From positions 1 to 64,000 of the forward strand of contig NZ_BMOC01000010.1 of NCBI RefSeq assembly GCF_014646875.1: a stretch of DNA of 64,000 nucleotides. The letters are read 5' to 3'. Under the pieces are notes generated by a model. The model had not been told where the DNA came from. It ran no database searches and saw only the letters and a list, made by a program, of their open reading frames with translations. The position numbers and the translations under genes were made by a program. Of this stretch, positions 16,138 to 25,457 are shown piece by piece. The stretch comes from Halobellus salinus (GTDB taxonomy: Archaea > Halobacteriota > Halobacteria > Halobacteriales > Haloferacaceae). How positions within the stretch are numbered: position 1 is the first letter of the stretch; every line of letters begins with the position of its first letter.

Positions 16138-17325
16138 ATGAAACTCGCAATGGTCGGTTTCGGGCAGGCCGGGGGAAAGATCGTCGACAAGTTCCTCGAG
16201 TACGATCAGAAACACGGATCGGGAATCGTTCGTGACGCGATCGCGGTGAACACCGCGAAGGCCGACCTGATGGGACTACAGCACATCCCTGACAACGATC
16301 AAAAGCGGGTCCTCATCGGCCAGTCGCGGGTGAAAGGCCACGGGGTCGGCGCGGACAACGAACTCGGCGCGGAGGTCGCCGAGGAAGACATCGACGAGAT
16401 CCAAGGCGCGATCGACAGCGTGCCCGTCCACGAGGTCGATGCGTTCCTCATCGTAGCCGGCCTCGGGGGCGGGACCGGCAGCGGGGGGTCGCCCGTGCTC
16501 GCGAAACACCTCCAGCACATCTACACCGAACCCGTCTACGGTCTCGGCGTGCTGCCCGGCAGCGACGAGGGAGGGATCTACACGCTTAACGCCGCGCGGT
16601 CGTTTCAGACGTTCGTTCGGGAGGTCGACAACCTGCTGGTCTTCGACAACGACGCGTGGCGGAAGACCGGCGAGTCGGTCCAGGGCGGCTACGACGAGAT
16701 CAACGAGGAGATCGTCACCCGATTCGGCGTGCTCTTCGGTGCGGGCGAGATCGGCCAGGGCGGTGAGGTGGCCGAAAGCGTTGTCGACTCCTCGGAGATC
16801 ATCAACACCCTCGAGGGTGGTGGGGTCTCCACGATCGGGTACGCCTCGGAGACGGTCGAGACCAGTTCCTCCGGTGGCGGCTTCCTCTCCCGGATCACCG
16901 GTGGCAACGACACCGACGACCTCGACACCACCCACACCACGAACCGGATCACCTCTCTCGTACGGAAGGCCGCCCTCGGCCGCCTGACCCTCCCGTGTGA
17001 GATCGAGGGGTCCGAGCGTGCGCTGTTGGTTCTTGCGGGTCCGCCACAGCATCTCAACCGGAAGGGAATAGAGCGCGGCCGGAAGTGGATCGAAGAGCAG
17101 ACCGGAAGCATGGAGGTCCGGGGCGGCGACTACCCTATCACCAGCTCTGGCCGCGTTGCGTCGGTTGTCCTGCTTTCGGGCGTCACCAACGTGCCGCGGA
17201 TCAAGGAGCTCCAGCAGGTCGCGATCGAGGCGCAAGACAACATCGACGACATCAGACAGGAAAGCGAAGACAACCTTGACGATCTCATCAACGATGACGA
17301 AGACGAGCTGGAGTCGCTTTTTTAA
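16138..17325 (+). CDS. cetZ: Tubulin-superfamily cell-shape protein CetZ
   Basis: The 395-residue protein has the CetZ start MKLAMVGFGQAGGKIVDKFL and the tubulin signature GLGGGTGSG at residues 108-116. A T7-loop-like VDSSEIINTL near 216-225 carries the acidic residue expected to activate GTP hydrolysis in the neighbouring subunit. A long acidic C-terminal tail follows (DDLINDDEDELESLF). CetZ proteins polymerise at the envelope and control rod shape and motility in Haloferax; the length and tail match the CetZ1 group. Its last 32 bases overlap the start of the next gene. Confidence 0.95.
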   Translation: MKLAMVGFGQAGGKIVDKFLEYDQKHGSGIVRDAIAVNTAKADLMGLQHIPDNDQKRVLIGQSRVKGHGVGADNELGAEVAEEDIDEIQGAIDSVPVHEVDAFLIVAGLGGGTGSGGSPVLAKHLQHIYTEPVYGLGVLPGSDEGGIYTLNAARSFQTFVREVDNLLVFDNDAWRKTGESVQGGYDEINEEIVTRFGVLFGAGEIGQGGEVAESVVDSSEIINTLEGGGVSTIGYASETVETSSSGGGFLSRITGGNDTDDLDTTHTTNRITSLVRKAALGRLTLPCEIEGSERALLVLAGPPQHLNRKGIERGRKWIEEQTGSMEVRGGDYPITSSGRVASVVLLSGVTNVPRIKELQQVAIEAQDNIDDIRQESEDNLDDLINDDEDELESLF

Positions 17326-18085
17326 GATCGCGGTGGTCTGTCTCCTGGGCCTCTCGGTGGCTTCGGTCCCCGCTGCCGGCGTTTCGGTCGGCGACTCGAC
17401 AGTCACGAGCGACGCGGCGGTCGGCGAGCAGGTCACGGCAACGGTCACGCTGACCGAACCGTACCAGAACCCCTCCCTGGAGGCGTGGACGCTCGAGGGC
17501 GAGACCGAACTCACCGACGTGACGTGGACGGTGGAATACTACGACCAGACCGGCGCGAGGGTGAACCAACAGTCGTTCGACGGCCAGTCGTTCTCCGGTG
17601 CGAACATCGCCGCCGAGGACGGAACCAGCGAGGTCCAGGTCCGGATCACCGGAACAGTTCCCGCGGTGACGGAGTACTCCTACGACCCGGCGCAGTCGTT
17701 CATAGTGCTGGATCTGACCCAGGCCCGTGAAGGGGGGTCGAGCAACGACATCGACTCGTGGTCTGCGACCCACTACACCGAGGAGAGCCGCGAGGCGCGG
17801 AACGAGATCGACGACGCCGCCGCGGCGATTGAGGGTGTCGACTCCCGGGAAGCCGGTGAGGATCTCCAGAGCGCGATCGAGGCGTACAACGGCGGCGGCG
17901 AGGAGTTTTCGCTCGCGGTCGACCTCGCGAACCGAGCACAGGAGACGGCCGATCAGACCCAGCAGTCGAACCGGCTGGTCCGGTTCGCGTTGTACGGCGC
18001 CGGTGCGCTGGTCGTGGTTGGGGTGTTGATCGGCGGGTTCCTCTACTGGCGGTCCCAACAGGACGGCCCGGACAGGCTGGGCTGA
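17294..18085 (+). CDS. Secreted-face membrane protein overlapping cetZ
   Basis: The 263-residue protein has an N-terminal signal sequence (MTKTSWSRFFKIAVVCLLGLSVASVPAAG). A beta-rich extracellular domain with Gly/Thr/Ser and acidic residues follows, then a helical segment with EARNEIDDAAAAIEGVDS, and one C-terminal membrane helix at about 233-253 followed by a short polar tail. I do not recognise a named family. The ATG lies inside the cetZ coding sequence in another frame, and the two genes surely share a transcript. A later GTG (17332) would shorten the basic N region of the signal peptide but is possible. Co-expression with cetZ suggests an envelope role. Confidence 0.75.
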   Translation: MTKTSWSRFFKIAVVCLLGLSVASVPAAGVSVGDSTVTSDAAVGEQVTATVTLTEPYQNPSLEAWTLEGETELTDVTWTVEYYDQTGARVNQQSFDGQSFSGANIAAEDGTSEVQVRITGTVPAVTEYSYDPAQSFIVLDLTQAREGGSSNDIDSWSATHYTEESREARNEIDDAAAAIEGVDSREAGEDLQSAIEAYNGGGEEFSLAVDLANRAQETADQTQQSNRLVRFALYGAGALVVVGVLIGGFLYWRSQQDGPDRLG

Positions 18086-18093
18086 ACGGCCCG

Positions 18094-18744
18094 ATGCGCG
18101 TTGTCATCCCGTACACCGACCGCGACCCGAAGAGTCGGTTAGCCCCCGTGCTCTCGGAACCGGAGCGTCGCGCCTTCGCGCGTGTGATGCTCGGCGACGT
18201 CGTCGCGGTCGTCCGGGACGCGGGCCACGAACCCGAACTCCTGGTTCCGGCGCCGATCGACTTCGCGGACGCGGACACGGCTGTCGGCGTCGACGGCGTG
18301 CCGACAACTGTCGACGACCGAGCGCTGACGCCCGCCGTTGACGCCGTTCTCGACCGGCTCGGCGAGGGCGTCGCCGAGGTGGGGATCGTGATGGCGGATC
18401 TGGCGCTTGCGACCCCGGCGGCGCTCCGCCGGCTTACGGCTGTCGGCGGCGAGGTCGGGATCGCGCCGGGGCGCGGGGGCGGCACCAACGCGTTGGTGGT
18501 TCGTGAGCCGTCATTCTCGGTGGACTACCACGGCGCGTCGTACCGGGATCACCGCGAGGCAGCCGCGACGGCGGGCGTGTCGGTCGGCGTCGTGGACTCA
18601 ATGCGGCTCGCGACCGACATCGACGAGCCGGCGGATCTTGCGGAGGTGCTGCTCCACGGTGACGGACGCGCCCGCGGGTGGCTGGTCGACGCCGGGGTCG
18701 AACTCGACGCCTCCGGTGGTCGCGTCGGGGTGCGGCGAGGTTGA
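18094..18744 (+). CDS. cofC: 2-phospho-L-lactate guanylyltransferase CofC
   Basis: CofC activates the lactyl (or phosphoenolpyruvyl) side-chain precursor with GTP in coenzyme F420 synthesis. The 216 residues match the family: MRVVIPYTDRDPKSRLAPVLSEPERRAFARVML at the start, APGRGGGTNALVVR in the nucleotide-binding core, and the C-terminal ATDIDEPADLAEVLLHG. Length is normal for haloarchaea. It follows the membrane-protein gene by 8 bp and precedes cofG by 70 bp on the same strand, with cofH beyond, so the F420 genes are clustered here. Confidence 0.92.
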   Translation: MRVVIPYTDRDPKSRLAPVLSEPERRAFARVMLGDVVAVVRDAGHEPELLVPAPIDFADADTAVGVDGVPTTVDDRALTPAVDAVLDRLGEGVAEVGIVMADLALATPAALRRLTAVGGEVGIAPGRGGGTNALVVREPSFSVDYHGASYRDHREAAATAGVSVGVVDSMRLATDIDEPADLAEVLLHGDGRARGWLVDAGVELDASGGRVGVRRG

Positions 18745-18814
18745 CAGGCGGTAGCCGAGCCGGGATCCGGTACCACGACAGTTTTTGTGCGTCGACCGCT
18801 CAGGTCCGAGTACG

Positions 18815-19981
18815 ATGTTCCCCGCGGCCGAGGAGTACGGCGTCGAGATCGACCTCGACGAGTCAGACGTTGCAGCGGTGCGTTCGACGACGCCGGCGGA
18901 CGTCGACGCGACCGCGGAGCTGACGTTCGCGCGGAACGTGTTCGTTCCACTGACCACCGCGTGCCGGTATACGTGCACGTACTGCACCTACTACGACGTG
19001 CCGGGGGAGGCGACGCTTCTATCGCCCGAAGAGGTCCGCGAGCGCGTCCGTGTCGGTGCTGACGCGGGGTGTACGGAGGCACTTTTCACCTTCGGCGACG
19101 ACCCCGACGACAGGTACACCCGGATCCACGATCAGCTGGCCGAGTGGGGGTACGACGATATCGTCGGGTATCTCCGACGGTGCTGTGAAATAGCGCTGGA
19201 GGAAGGGTTGCTCCCCCACTCCAACCCCGGTGACCTGACCGCAGCCGACTTCGAGCGGGTCGCGCCGGTCAACGCGAGCATGGGCGTGATGCTCGAAACC
19301 ACCGCTGACGTCGCCGCCCACTCGGGATCCCGCCGGAAGACACCGGGCCAGCGGCTGCACACGATCCGGGCCGCGGGCGAGGCCGGAGTTCCGTTCACCA
19401 CCGGGCTCCTCGTGGGGATCGGCGAGACGTGGCGGGACCGCGCCGAGAGCCTGCTCGCGATCGCCGACCTCCACGATCGGTACGACCACATTCAGGAGGT
19501 GATCGTCCAGAACGTCGTCCCCAACGAACGGTCTGACTTCGAGCGGCCCGCCGTGGCGACGATGCGCCGGACCGTCGCGATGGCCCGGGCCGCGCTCCCG
19601 CCGGAGGTGTCGGTGCAAGTGCCGCCGAACCTCTCGCCGACCCGGGAGCTGTTGGACTGCGGCGTTGACGACCTGGGCGGCGTGTCGCCGGTCACCAAAG
19701 ATTACATCAACCCCGAGTACGAGTGGCCCGCGCTCCGGGAACTCCGTGAGATTGCCGACACTGCCGGCGTCCCACTCCACGAGCGGCTGCCGGTCTACGA
19801 CCGGTATCTTCCCACCGGGGTCCGCCGCGACAGCTTCGGCGGACGGTCCGCCGATGGCCGGTGGCTCCCGGAACGGGTCACCGACGCGATCGATGCTGAC
19901 GACGTCCACGGGCAGCGGTACCGAAGCGTCGCCCGCCGGGAGGGGCCGCTTGCGGTTCCCCGTCCCGTCAGTGGCGATTGA
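18815..19981 (+). CDS. cofG: FO synthase subunit CofG (radical SAM)
   Basis: With CofH, CofG makes 7,8-didemethyl-8-hydroxy-5-deazariboflavin (FO), the chromophore of F420. The 388 residues carry the radical SAM cluster motif CRYTCTYC (CxxxCxxC) near residue 50. They also carry the SAM-binding FTFGDDPDD region, VAPVNASMGVMLET, and the C-terminal GVSPVTKDYINPEYEWP characteristic of CofG. The ATG at MFPAAEEYGV is preferred to an in-frame ATG ten codons upstream because the family starts there. It converges on cofH. Confidence 0.95.
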   Translation: MFPAAEEYGVEIDLDESDVAAVRSTTPADVDATAELTFARNVFVPLTTACRYTCTYCTYYDVPGEATLLSPEEVRERVRVGADAGCTEALFTFGDDPDDRYTRIHDQLAEWGYDDIVGYLRRCCEIALEEGLLPHSNPGDLTAADFERVAPVNASMGVMLETTADVAAHSGSRRKTPGQRLHTIRAAGEAGVPFTTGLLVGIGETWRDRAESLLAIADLHDRYDHIQEVIVQNVVPNERSDFERPAVATMRRTVAMARAALPPEVSVQVPPNLSPTRELLDCGVDDLGGVSPVTKDYINPEYEWPALRELREIADTAGVPLHERLPVYDRYLPTGVRRDSFGGRSADGRWLPERVTDAIDADDVHGQRYRSVARREGPLAVPRPVSGD

Positions 19982-20046
19982 GCGGCGACAGCGTCCGCTG
20001 GACAGTGGTGGGGGCACCGCGGTGCCGTGGCCGACGGCCGCCCGAC

Positions 20047-21438
20047 TCAGTCGTCCGCGCTCGCAACGTCGCGGCTGACGGCCGCCCGGCCGCCGAGCAT
20101 TGGTGTCCCGTCCGCACGCGGCCCGAGTTCCGGGCCGTACGGCGGGTCGTCTGGATCGATCCGGCGCCGGGTCCGGTAGTCGGTGGAGCGCTCAACCGCC
20201 GGGCGCCCGATCGCGCCGATCATCTCCATATAATCGGCGAACGACCGGAACTCCCCGTGGTCGCCGCCGGCGCGGGTGGTGATCTCTTCGGAGAGAATGG
20301 TCCCCATCAGGTCGTTTGCGCCGCAGTTGAGGAGTTTCAGCGCCTTCGCGTCGCCGAACTTCACCCACGACGACTGGAGGTTCTCGACGTTGTCGAGGAA
20401 GAGTCTCGACACCGCGATCACGAGTTCGTCTTCCGCGTCACTGGCGCCGCCGGAGACGACGCCGCGCTCGTACAGCGGGGTGTTCTGATGGACGAACGAG
20501 AGCGGCACGAACTCCGTGATCCCGCCAGTCCGGTCCTGGAGGTCGCGGACGGTCTTCAGGTGGTGGATCCGGTGGGCGGCGTTCTCGACGTGGCCGTACA
20601 TCATCGTGGCGGTGACGTCGAGCCCGGCCGCGATCGCGCCCTCCATCGCGGCGACCCACTCGTCGCTGCCGATCTTCCCGGGACAGATCACGTCGCGGAC
20701 CTCCTCAACGAGGATCTCGGCGGCGGTCCCGGGCGCGGAGTCGAGGCCGGCGGCCCGGAGCGCTCGGTAGACCGACTCGTAGGACCACTCGGTGCCGCGG
20801 CGGGCGTGGGCGGCCTCTTCGGGGGTCACGGAGTGGAGGTGGACGTCGCCGACCGACATCGCGCGCATCTGGTCGAGGTAGGTGCCCGGGTCCGTGTCGT
20901 AGACCGTCGGCGGCTTGTAGTCGACCTGCGTCGCGGGGTCGTCGTACCCCGCCAGGATCTCGTGGTGCTCGTCGTTCAGCGCGAACCCGGGGTGGAGTCC
21001 CGACACCGACGTGACCTCGTAGATCCCCATCTCGAGCGCGTCCTCAACGGCCGTGCGGGACTCCGCCGGCGTCTTCGTGAACCCGGCGTGGTCGGCGTCG
21101 GAGTCGGCCTCGAAGCGGTGAGCGCTGTCCTTGAAGTTGCAGAACAGACAGCCGGTGTTGCACGCGGTGGTGACGTTGTTGTTGAGGTTGGCCACGAACG
21201 TCACGTCGTCGCCGACGACCGCCGCGCGCCGCCTGTCTGCGGCCTCCAGCACCTGTTCTTTCCGGACCGGGTCGATCCCGTCGGTGTCGGTCCCGGTGGT
21301 GATGAGCTCGATTCCGTCGTCGACCGCGAGCCGGTCGCCGGCCCGGGCGGTCGCGAGGGCGTTCTCGAACGACTGGTCCGTCTCGGGGACAATCGAGAAC
21401 TCGAAGTCGTCGTCCGCCGGGACGGGTGACTCGCGCAT
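20047..21438 (-). CDS. cofH: FO synthase subunit CofH (radical SAM)
   Basis: CofH joins tyrosine-derived and diaminouracil fragments in FO formation, handing its product to CofG. The 463 residues carry the radical SAM motif CNTGCLFC (CxxxCxxC) in [18 protein letters not shown]. Further family blocks are [33 protein letters not shown] and [12 protein letters not shown]. The start is the ATG opening [14 protein letters not shown]; a far longer open frame upstream is a shadow of purC. It is divergent from purC. Confidence 0.95.
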   Translation of the reverse strand: MRESPVPADDDFEFSIVPETDQSFENALATARAGDRLAVDDGIELITTGTDTDGIDPVRKEQVLEAADRRRAAVVGDDVTFVANLNNNVTTACNTGCLFCNFKDSAHRFEADSDADHAGFTKTPAESRTAVEDALEMGIYEVTSVSGLHPGFALNDEHHEILAGYDDPATQVDYKPPTVYDTDPGTYLDQMRAMSVGDVHLHSVTPEEAAHARRGTEWSYESVYRALRAAGLDSAPGTAAEILVEEVRDVICPGKIGSDEWVAAMEGAIAAGLDVTATMMYGHVENAAHRIHHLKTVRDLQDRTGGITEFVPLSFVHQNTPLYERGVVSGGASDAEDELVIAVSRLFLDNVENLQSSWVKFGDAKALKLLNCGANDLMGTILSEEITTRAGGDHGEFRSFADYMEMIGAIGRPAVERSTDYRTRRRIDPDDPPYGPELGPRADGTPMLGGRAAVSRDVASADD

Positions 21439-21561
21439 ACCGGGTTGAGGGCGTCGGACGGCAAAAACAGCGGTGGTACCGGAACCCATCGAACGGTCGC
21501 GGACCCGTCGCCGAGGCGCGGAGGTGAACCCTTTTGTGCTACGGCACCGCGAGTTCGGCGT

Positions 21562-22596
21562 ATGACGAGCGTCAAGGAGTTCCGGGTGGCACAGGAGCCG
21601 ACCGGCACCGACCTCGGGCGGGGCCGGTTCGTCTTCACCGACCGGTACTCCGTTTTCGACTGGGGGGAGATGCCCGATCACGTCCCGCAGAAGGGGGCGT
21701 CGCTGTGTACGATGGGTGCGCACAACTTCGAGGTGCTCGAAGACGACGGCGTCCCGACGCATTACCGCGGCGTCTACGGGCCCGAAGTACGCGAGGGCGA
21801 CCGCCCCGTCGGTCTCGACGCCTGTGCCGCGGCACCGACCGCGATGGCGATCGACCTCACGCGGGTTCCGGACCTCCCGTACCTCAACGCCGAGTACGAC
21901 TACGACGCCTACCACGACGCCGCTGACGGGAACTTCCTGGTCCCGCTGGAGATCGTCTTCCGGAACACCGTCCCCGTCGGGTCGAGCCTCCGGTCGCGGG
22001 GGTCGCCGGCGGACTACGGCCTCGACACCGACACCTGGCCCGAGGAGACCGTCGACCTGCCGGAGCCCGTGGTCGAGTTCTCCACCAAATACGAGGAACA
22101 GGACCGGTACCTCGACCGCGAGGAGGCCGACCGGATCGCGGGCGCGGCGGACCTCGACGAGTTGGAGTCGGTCGCGCTCGCGGTCAACGACGTCCTGACC
22201 CGGCAGGCCGAGTCGCAGGGATTCCACCACGAGGACGGCAAGATCGAGTGTCTCTACCACGACGGAACGATCGAAGTCGCGGACGTGGTGGGGACGTTCG
22301 ACGAGAACCGGTTCGCCTACCGGGGTCAAGAGGTCTCAAAGGAGGTGATCAGACAGTACTACCGGCGGACCGACCCAGAGTGGGTCGAGGCGGTCTCGGC
22401 GGCGAAATCGCGGGCGCGAGAGAAGGGCGTCGCCGACTGGCGGGGGTTGTGTGAGCCGACGCCGGAGCCGCTCCCGGAGTCGGTGCTCGGTGCCGTCTCC
22501 GACCTCTACGCCGCGGGCGCGAACGCCTACACCGGGACCGAGTGGTTCGATGCGCCGGCGGTGGACGCCGCGGTGGATCGAGTACGCGAACTGTGA
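21562..22596 (+). CDS. purC: SAICAR synthase
   Basis: PurC condenses CAIR with aspartate in purine synthesis. The 344 residues follow the archaeal PurC pattern: [21 protein letters not shown] early on, [26 protein letters not shown], then [18 protein letters not shown] and the nucleotide-binding [11 protein letters not shown]. Length is longer than the short bacterial form, as in other haloarchaea. It is the first gene of a purC-purS-purQ run, separated from purS by 79 bp. Confidence 0.93.
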   Translation: MTSVKEFRVAQEPTGTDLGRGRFVFTDRYSVFDWGEMPDHVPQKGASLCTMGAHNFEVLEDDGVPTHYRGVYGPEVREGDRPVGLDACAAAPTAMAIDLTRVPDLPYLNAEYDYDAYHDAADGNFLVPLEIVFRNTVPVGSSLRSRGSPADYGLDTDTWPEETVDLPEPVVEFSTKYEEQDRYLDREEADRIAGAADLDELESVALAVNDVLTRQAESQGFHHEDGKIECLYHDGTIEVADVVGTFDENRFAYRGQEVSKEVIRQYYRRTDPEWVEAVSAAKSRAREKGVADWRGLCEPTPEPLPESVLGAVSDLYAAGANAYTGTEWFDAPAVDAAVDRVREL

Positions 22597-22675
22597 GCCG
22601 GTGTCGCGTCGGGGGTCGGTGCCGCCGGCCGGTCCAAAACGACTTTGCCACGTCACCGCGGAGTTGGGGTCGATG

Positions 22676-22933
22676 ATGACGTACACCGTGACGGTGACCG
22701 TTCGGCTCAAGCGGGGCGTGTTGGACCCCGAAGCCGAGACCACGAAGCGGGCGCTCGAACGTCTGGGGTTCGAGCTTGAAGCCCTCCGATCGGCCGACCG
22801 CTTCGAGGTCGATCTCGACGCCGACTCCGCGTCGGCAGCGGCCGACCGCGCCGACGAGATGGCCGAGCGGCTGCTCGCGAACCCCACGATACACGACTAC
22901 AACGTCGAGGTCGAGGGTGAGGACCCGGAATGA
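22676..22933 (+). CDS. purS: FGAM synthase subunit PurS
   Basis: PurS bridges PurQ and PurL in formylglycinamidine ribonucleotide synthase. The 85 residues show MTYTVTVTVRLKRGVLDPEAETTKRALERLGF and end TIHDYNVEVEGEDPE, the complete PurS pattern. A second ATG three bases upstream (22673) is equally readable. purQ starts 58 bp later. purL is not in the window. Confidence 0.93.
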   Translation: MTYTVTVTVRLKRGVLDPEAETTKRALERLGFELEALRSADRFEVDLDADSASAAADRADEMAERLLANPTIHDYNVEVEGEDPE

Positions 22934-22991
22934 CGATGGCTTCCGAGGGTACGACACCAACTGTCGTTTTCCACCACAAGAGGTGGTCGCC

Positions 22992-23669
22992 GTGACAGTT
23001 GCTGTCGTCCAATTCGGCGGCTCGAACTGCGACCGCGACGCCGTCCGCGCGCTCTCACACCTCGGCGTCGACGCCGAGCGCGTCTGGCACGAGGACGGCC
23101 TGCCCGAAGACACCGAGGGGATCGTCGTCCCGGGCGGGTTCTCCTACGGCGACTACCTCCGCGCGGGGGCGATGGCGGCGCACTCCCCGATTATGAACGC
23201 GGTTCGTGACGCCGCCGCCGACGGCGTGCCCGTCCTCGGGGTCTGCAACGGCGCACAGATCGGGTGCGAGGCCGGGCTCACTCCGGGCGCGTTCACCACC
23301 AACGCCAGCGCCCGCTTCCAGTGTGAGTACGTCCACCTCCGGATCGAGAACGCCGATACGCCGTGGACCGCCGCGTACGACGAGGGCGAGATCGTGTCGG
23401 TGCCGATCGCCCACGGGGAGGGACGCTTCGAGATTGCCAACGACCGGTACGACGACCTCGTCGCCGACGACCGGGTCCTGTTCCGCTACTGCGACGCCGA
23501 CGGCAACGTCACCGACGACGCCAACCCCAACGGCTCGAAGGGCAACGTCGCCGGGATCCTCGGGCAGCGGGAGACCGTTGCCGTGCTGATGCCTCACCCC
23601 GAACGGGCGTCGCTGCCGGATTTGAATCGTAGTGTCGACGGGCGGGGTATTCTGCAGGTGTTCGGCTGA
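22992..23669 (+). CDS. purQ: FGAM synthase subunit PurQ (glutaminase)
   Basis: PurQ releases ammonia from glutamine for PurL. The 225 residues have VAVVQFGGSNCDRDAV at the start, the nucleophile segment GVCNGAQIGCEAGL with the active Cys, and the C-terminal MPHPERAS carrying the catalytic His and Glu of class-I amidotransferases. The GTG start directly precedes the family's first strand. It completes the purC-S-Q cluster. Confidence 0.95.
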   Translation: MTVAVVQFGGSNCDRDAVRALSHLGVDAERVWHEDGLPEDTEGIVVPGGFSYGDYLRAGAMAAHSPIMNAVRDAAADGVPVLGVCNGAQIGCEAGLTPGAFTTNASARFQCEYVHLRIENADTPWTAAYDEGEIVSVPIAHGEGRFEIANDRYDDLVADDRVLFRYCDADGNVTDDANPNGSKGNVAGILGQRETVAVLMPHPERASLPDLNRSVDGRGILQVFG

Positions 23670-23778
23670 CTCCTCAACGGCAGACTCGACGCCGGCGAAA
23701 GGGTTCAATCCGTTCGGGTCGAAGCGGTGGTGTGAACCGATTCCAACGAACGCGGCGAGCGGGGAGGCGTTGGCCGCC

Positions 23779-24174
23779 GTGAACGGACAGTCGGACAGAG
23801 GCGACGGCCCGGGGGGCGCCATCGTCGCCGCGCTCGACGTCGAGCCCTGGCCCGCCGCGGTCGGGCTTTTGGTGGGGCTGGGCGGCCTCCTCTTCCTCTT
23901 AGAACCGGTGGTCGGCCCGGTCGCGGTCGGGCCGGTCCGCGCCCGACCGGTGGCGCTCTCGACGGTCGCCCTCGCCGCGGGGTTCTGTCTCGGCGCACCC
24001 GTGTTCCTCCGGCGCGGCCGCCGGGTGTTCGGGATCGCACACGGGATCTTCGGGGTCGCGTGGGCGGGCGTCGCGGTCGGGACTGCCGCCCGGAGCGAGG
24101 CAGTCGTCGTCGGGGCGGTCCTCCTCGTCGTTGCGGGGACTGGGTTCCTGATTGCGCGGGCCCGAACGTGGTGA
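23779..24174 (+). CDS. Small haloarchaeal membrane protein
   Basis: The 131 residues contain four hydrophobic helices at about 20-42, 48-68, 79-96 and 104-126 after a Gly/Asp-rich leader. I do not recognise a named family. A GTG start (MNGQSDRGDGPGG) is chosen because it begins the hydrophilic leader; the frame is open further upstream without family resemblance. It is convergent with raSEA with 22 bp between stops and may be cotranscribed with purQ 110 bp before it. Confidence 0.6.
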   Translation: MNGQSDRGDGPGGAIVAALDVEPWPAAVGLLVGLGGLLFLLEPVVGPVAVGPVRARPVALSTVALAAGFCLGAPVFLRRGRRVFGIAHGIFGVAWAGVAVGTAARSEAVVVGAVLLVVAGTGFLIARARTW

Positions 24175-24196
24175 CCGGTGGCCGGGAGGAGACGCC

Positions 24197-25294
24197 CTAC
24201 CGCGAAAGCGGCATCCCGTAACTCGTCTCCGCGTCGACAACGTAGTCCCAGGTCGTCTCACACTCACAGCGCACCTGCTCGAACACCGACGGGTCCTGCC
24301 GGCGGTCGAAATCCTTGATCGCTTTCTGTACTCTGTCGTCGCACTCGCCGCAGTTGTGCGGGCCGCGGTCGGAGCCGTGGCCGACGGGATCGGACACCAC
24401 GATGGCGTCGACGTCGGTGGTGGCTTCCAGGACCGCCGCGACCGACCACAGCCACGGCGGGCGGTAGCCGCCCTGGAAGAACAGCTCGTCGACCATCGTG
24501 TACCGCTGGACGTTGGTGGGGTTTATGGAGACGGTGTGGCAGCCGTCGACCGCCGCACACCGCCGGACCGACGAGACCATGTCGTCGATCGCCTCCGACT
24601 CCGAGAGGAACGGGGGTTTCAACAGGAGATACGCCTTCACGCCGGCGTCAACGCCGTCGGCCGCGCGGTCGGCCGCGCGGGATTCGGCGCAGGCGGCCTC
24701 GAAGTCCGCGAAGTCGAAGTACTTGTTGACGCAGTCGTGACGGACGCGGTCTGTCGCGGTCTCCAACCCGATCGCGACGTCGGTCGACAGGCCCACGTCG
24801 GTGAAGTCTGCGATGGTTTCCCGGTCGACGAAGTCCGGCAGCGACTCCACGACGATCCGGTCGCGATCCGCGAAGGTGTCCGCGATCGCTTGTCGGGTCT
24901 CGGCGCCGACCTCCCGCTCGTCGAGGAACGACCCGGAGGTGTAGATCTTGATCAGATCCGCGGGCTCCGCTGCGTTTTCGGCCTCGTGTTCCAGACAGAC
25001 GTCGATCTGGTCCATCAGCGCGTCGTGAGCGACACTGCCGCCCTCGACGGACTCGGCGACGTACCCGCACATCGTGCACCCACCGGCGCGGGCCCACCGA
25101 CACCCGCCGGTGTTGAGGATGATCGTCAGCGACCGGACCACCCCGTCGGGGGTGTTGTCCTCGTCCAGCCAGACCCGCGTGGGTTCGTGCGGGTCGTAGT
25201 GTTTGTCCTTCTCCGCGCGAATCCCCCGCATCACCTGGTTGTGGGCGTCCATACCCTTTCCCTGCTCGTAGACCTCCGGGCTCGGCTGGCTCAT
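24197..25294 (-). CDS. Archaeosine biosynthesis radical SAM protein RaSEA
   Basis: RaSEA works with ArcS to convert the lysine adduct of preQ0 in tRNA into archaeosine. The 365 residues contain an unusual cysteine arrangement, CRWARAGGCTMCGY (C-x7-C-x2-C), as expected for this radical SAM group. They also contain KIYTSGSFLDEREV, IGLETATDRVR and SINPTNVQRYTMVDELFFQGGYRPPWLWS. A further Cys set, NCGEC, lies near the C terminus. The ATG at MSQPSPEVYEQG is chosen over an in-frame one 12 codons upstream, which lacks resemblance. It is divergent from the aldehyde oxidoreductase gene. Confidence 0.9.
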   Translation of the reverse strand: MSQPSPEVYEQGKGMDAHNQVMRGIRAEKDKHYDPHEPTRVWLDEDNTPDGVVRSLTIILNTGGCRWARAGGCTMCGYVAESVEGGSVAHDALMDQIDVCLEHEAENAAEPADLIKIYTSGSFLDEREVGAETRQAIADTFADRDRIVVESLPDFVDRETIADFTDVGLSTDVAIGLETATDRVRHDCVNKYFDFADFEAACAESRAADRAADGVDAGVKAYLLLKPPFLSESEAIDDMVSSVRRCAAVDGCHTVSINPTNVQRYTMVDELFFQGGYRPPWLWSVAAVLEATTDVDAIVVSDPVGHGSDRGPHNCGECDDRVQKAIKDFDRRQDPSVFEQVRCECETTWDYVVDAETSYGMPLSR

Positions 25295-25457
25295 TGGACG
25301 CAGATAACCGACCCCGGGGTAAATCCTCATCGGAGCGGGACCGGGCGACCCCCAGCCGCCGACACCCCCTCACCCGACGTCACGAAACCGTTTTTGATTA
25401 CTCCTCCGGGGTAACGACTAACATAGTAGAGGGTGTAGTAGATAATGTACATTAACA

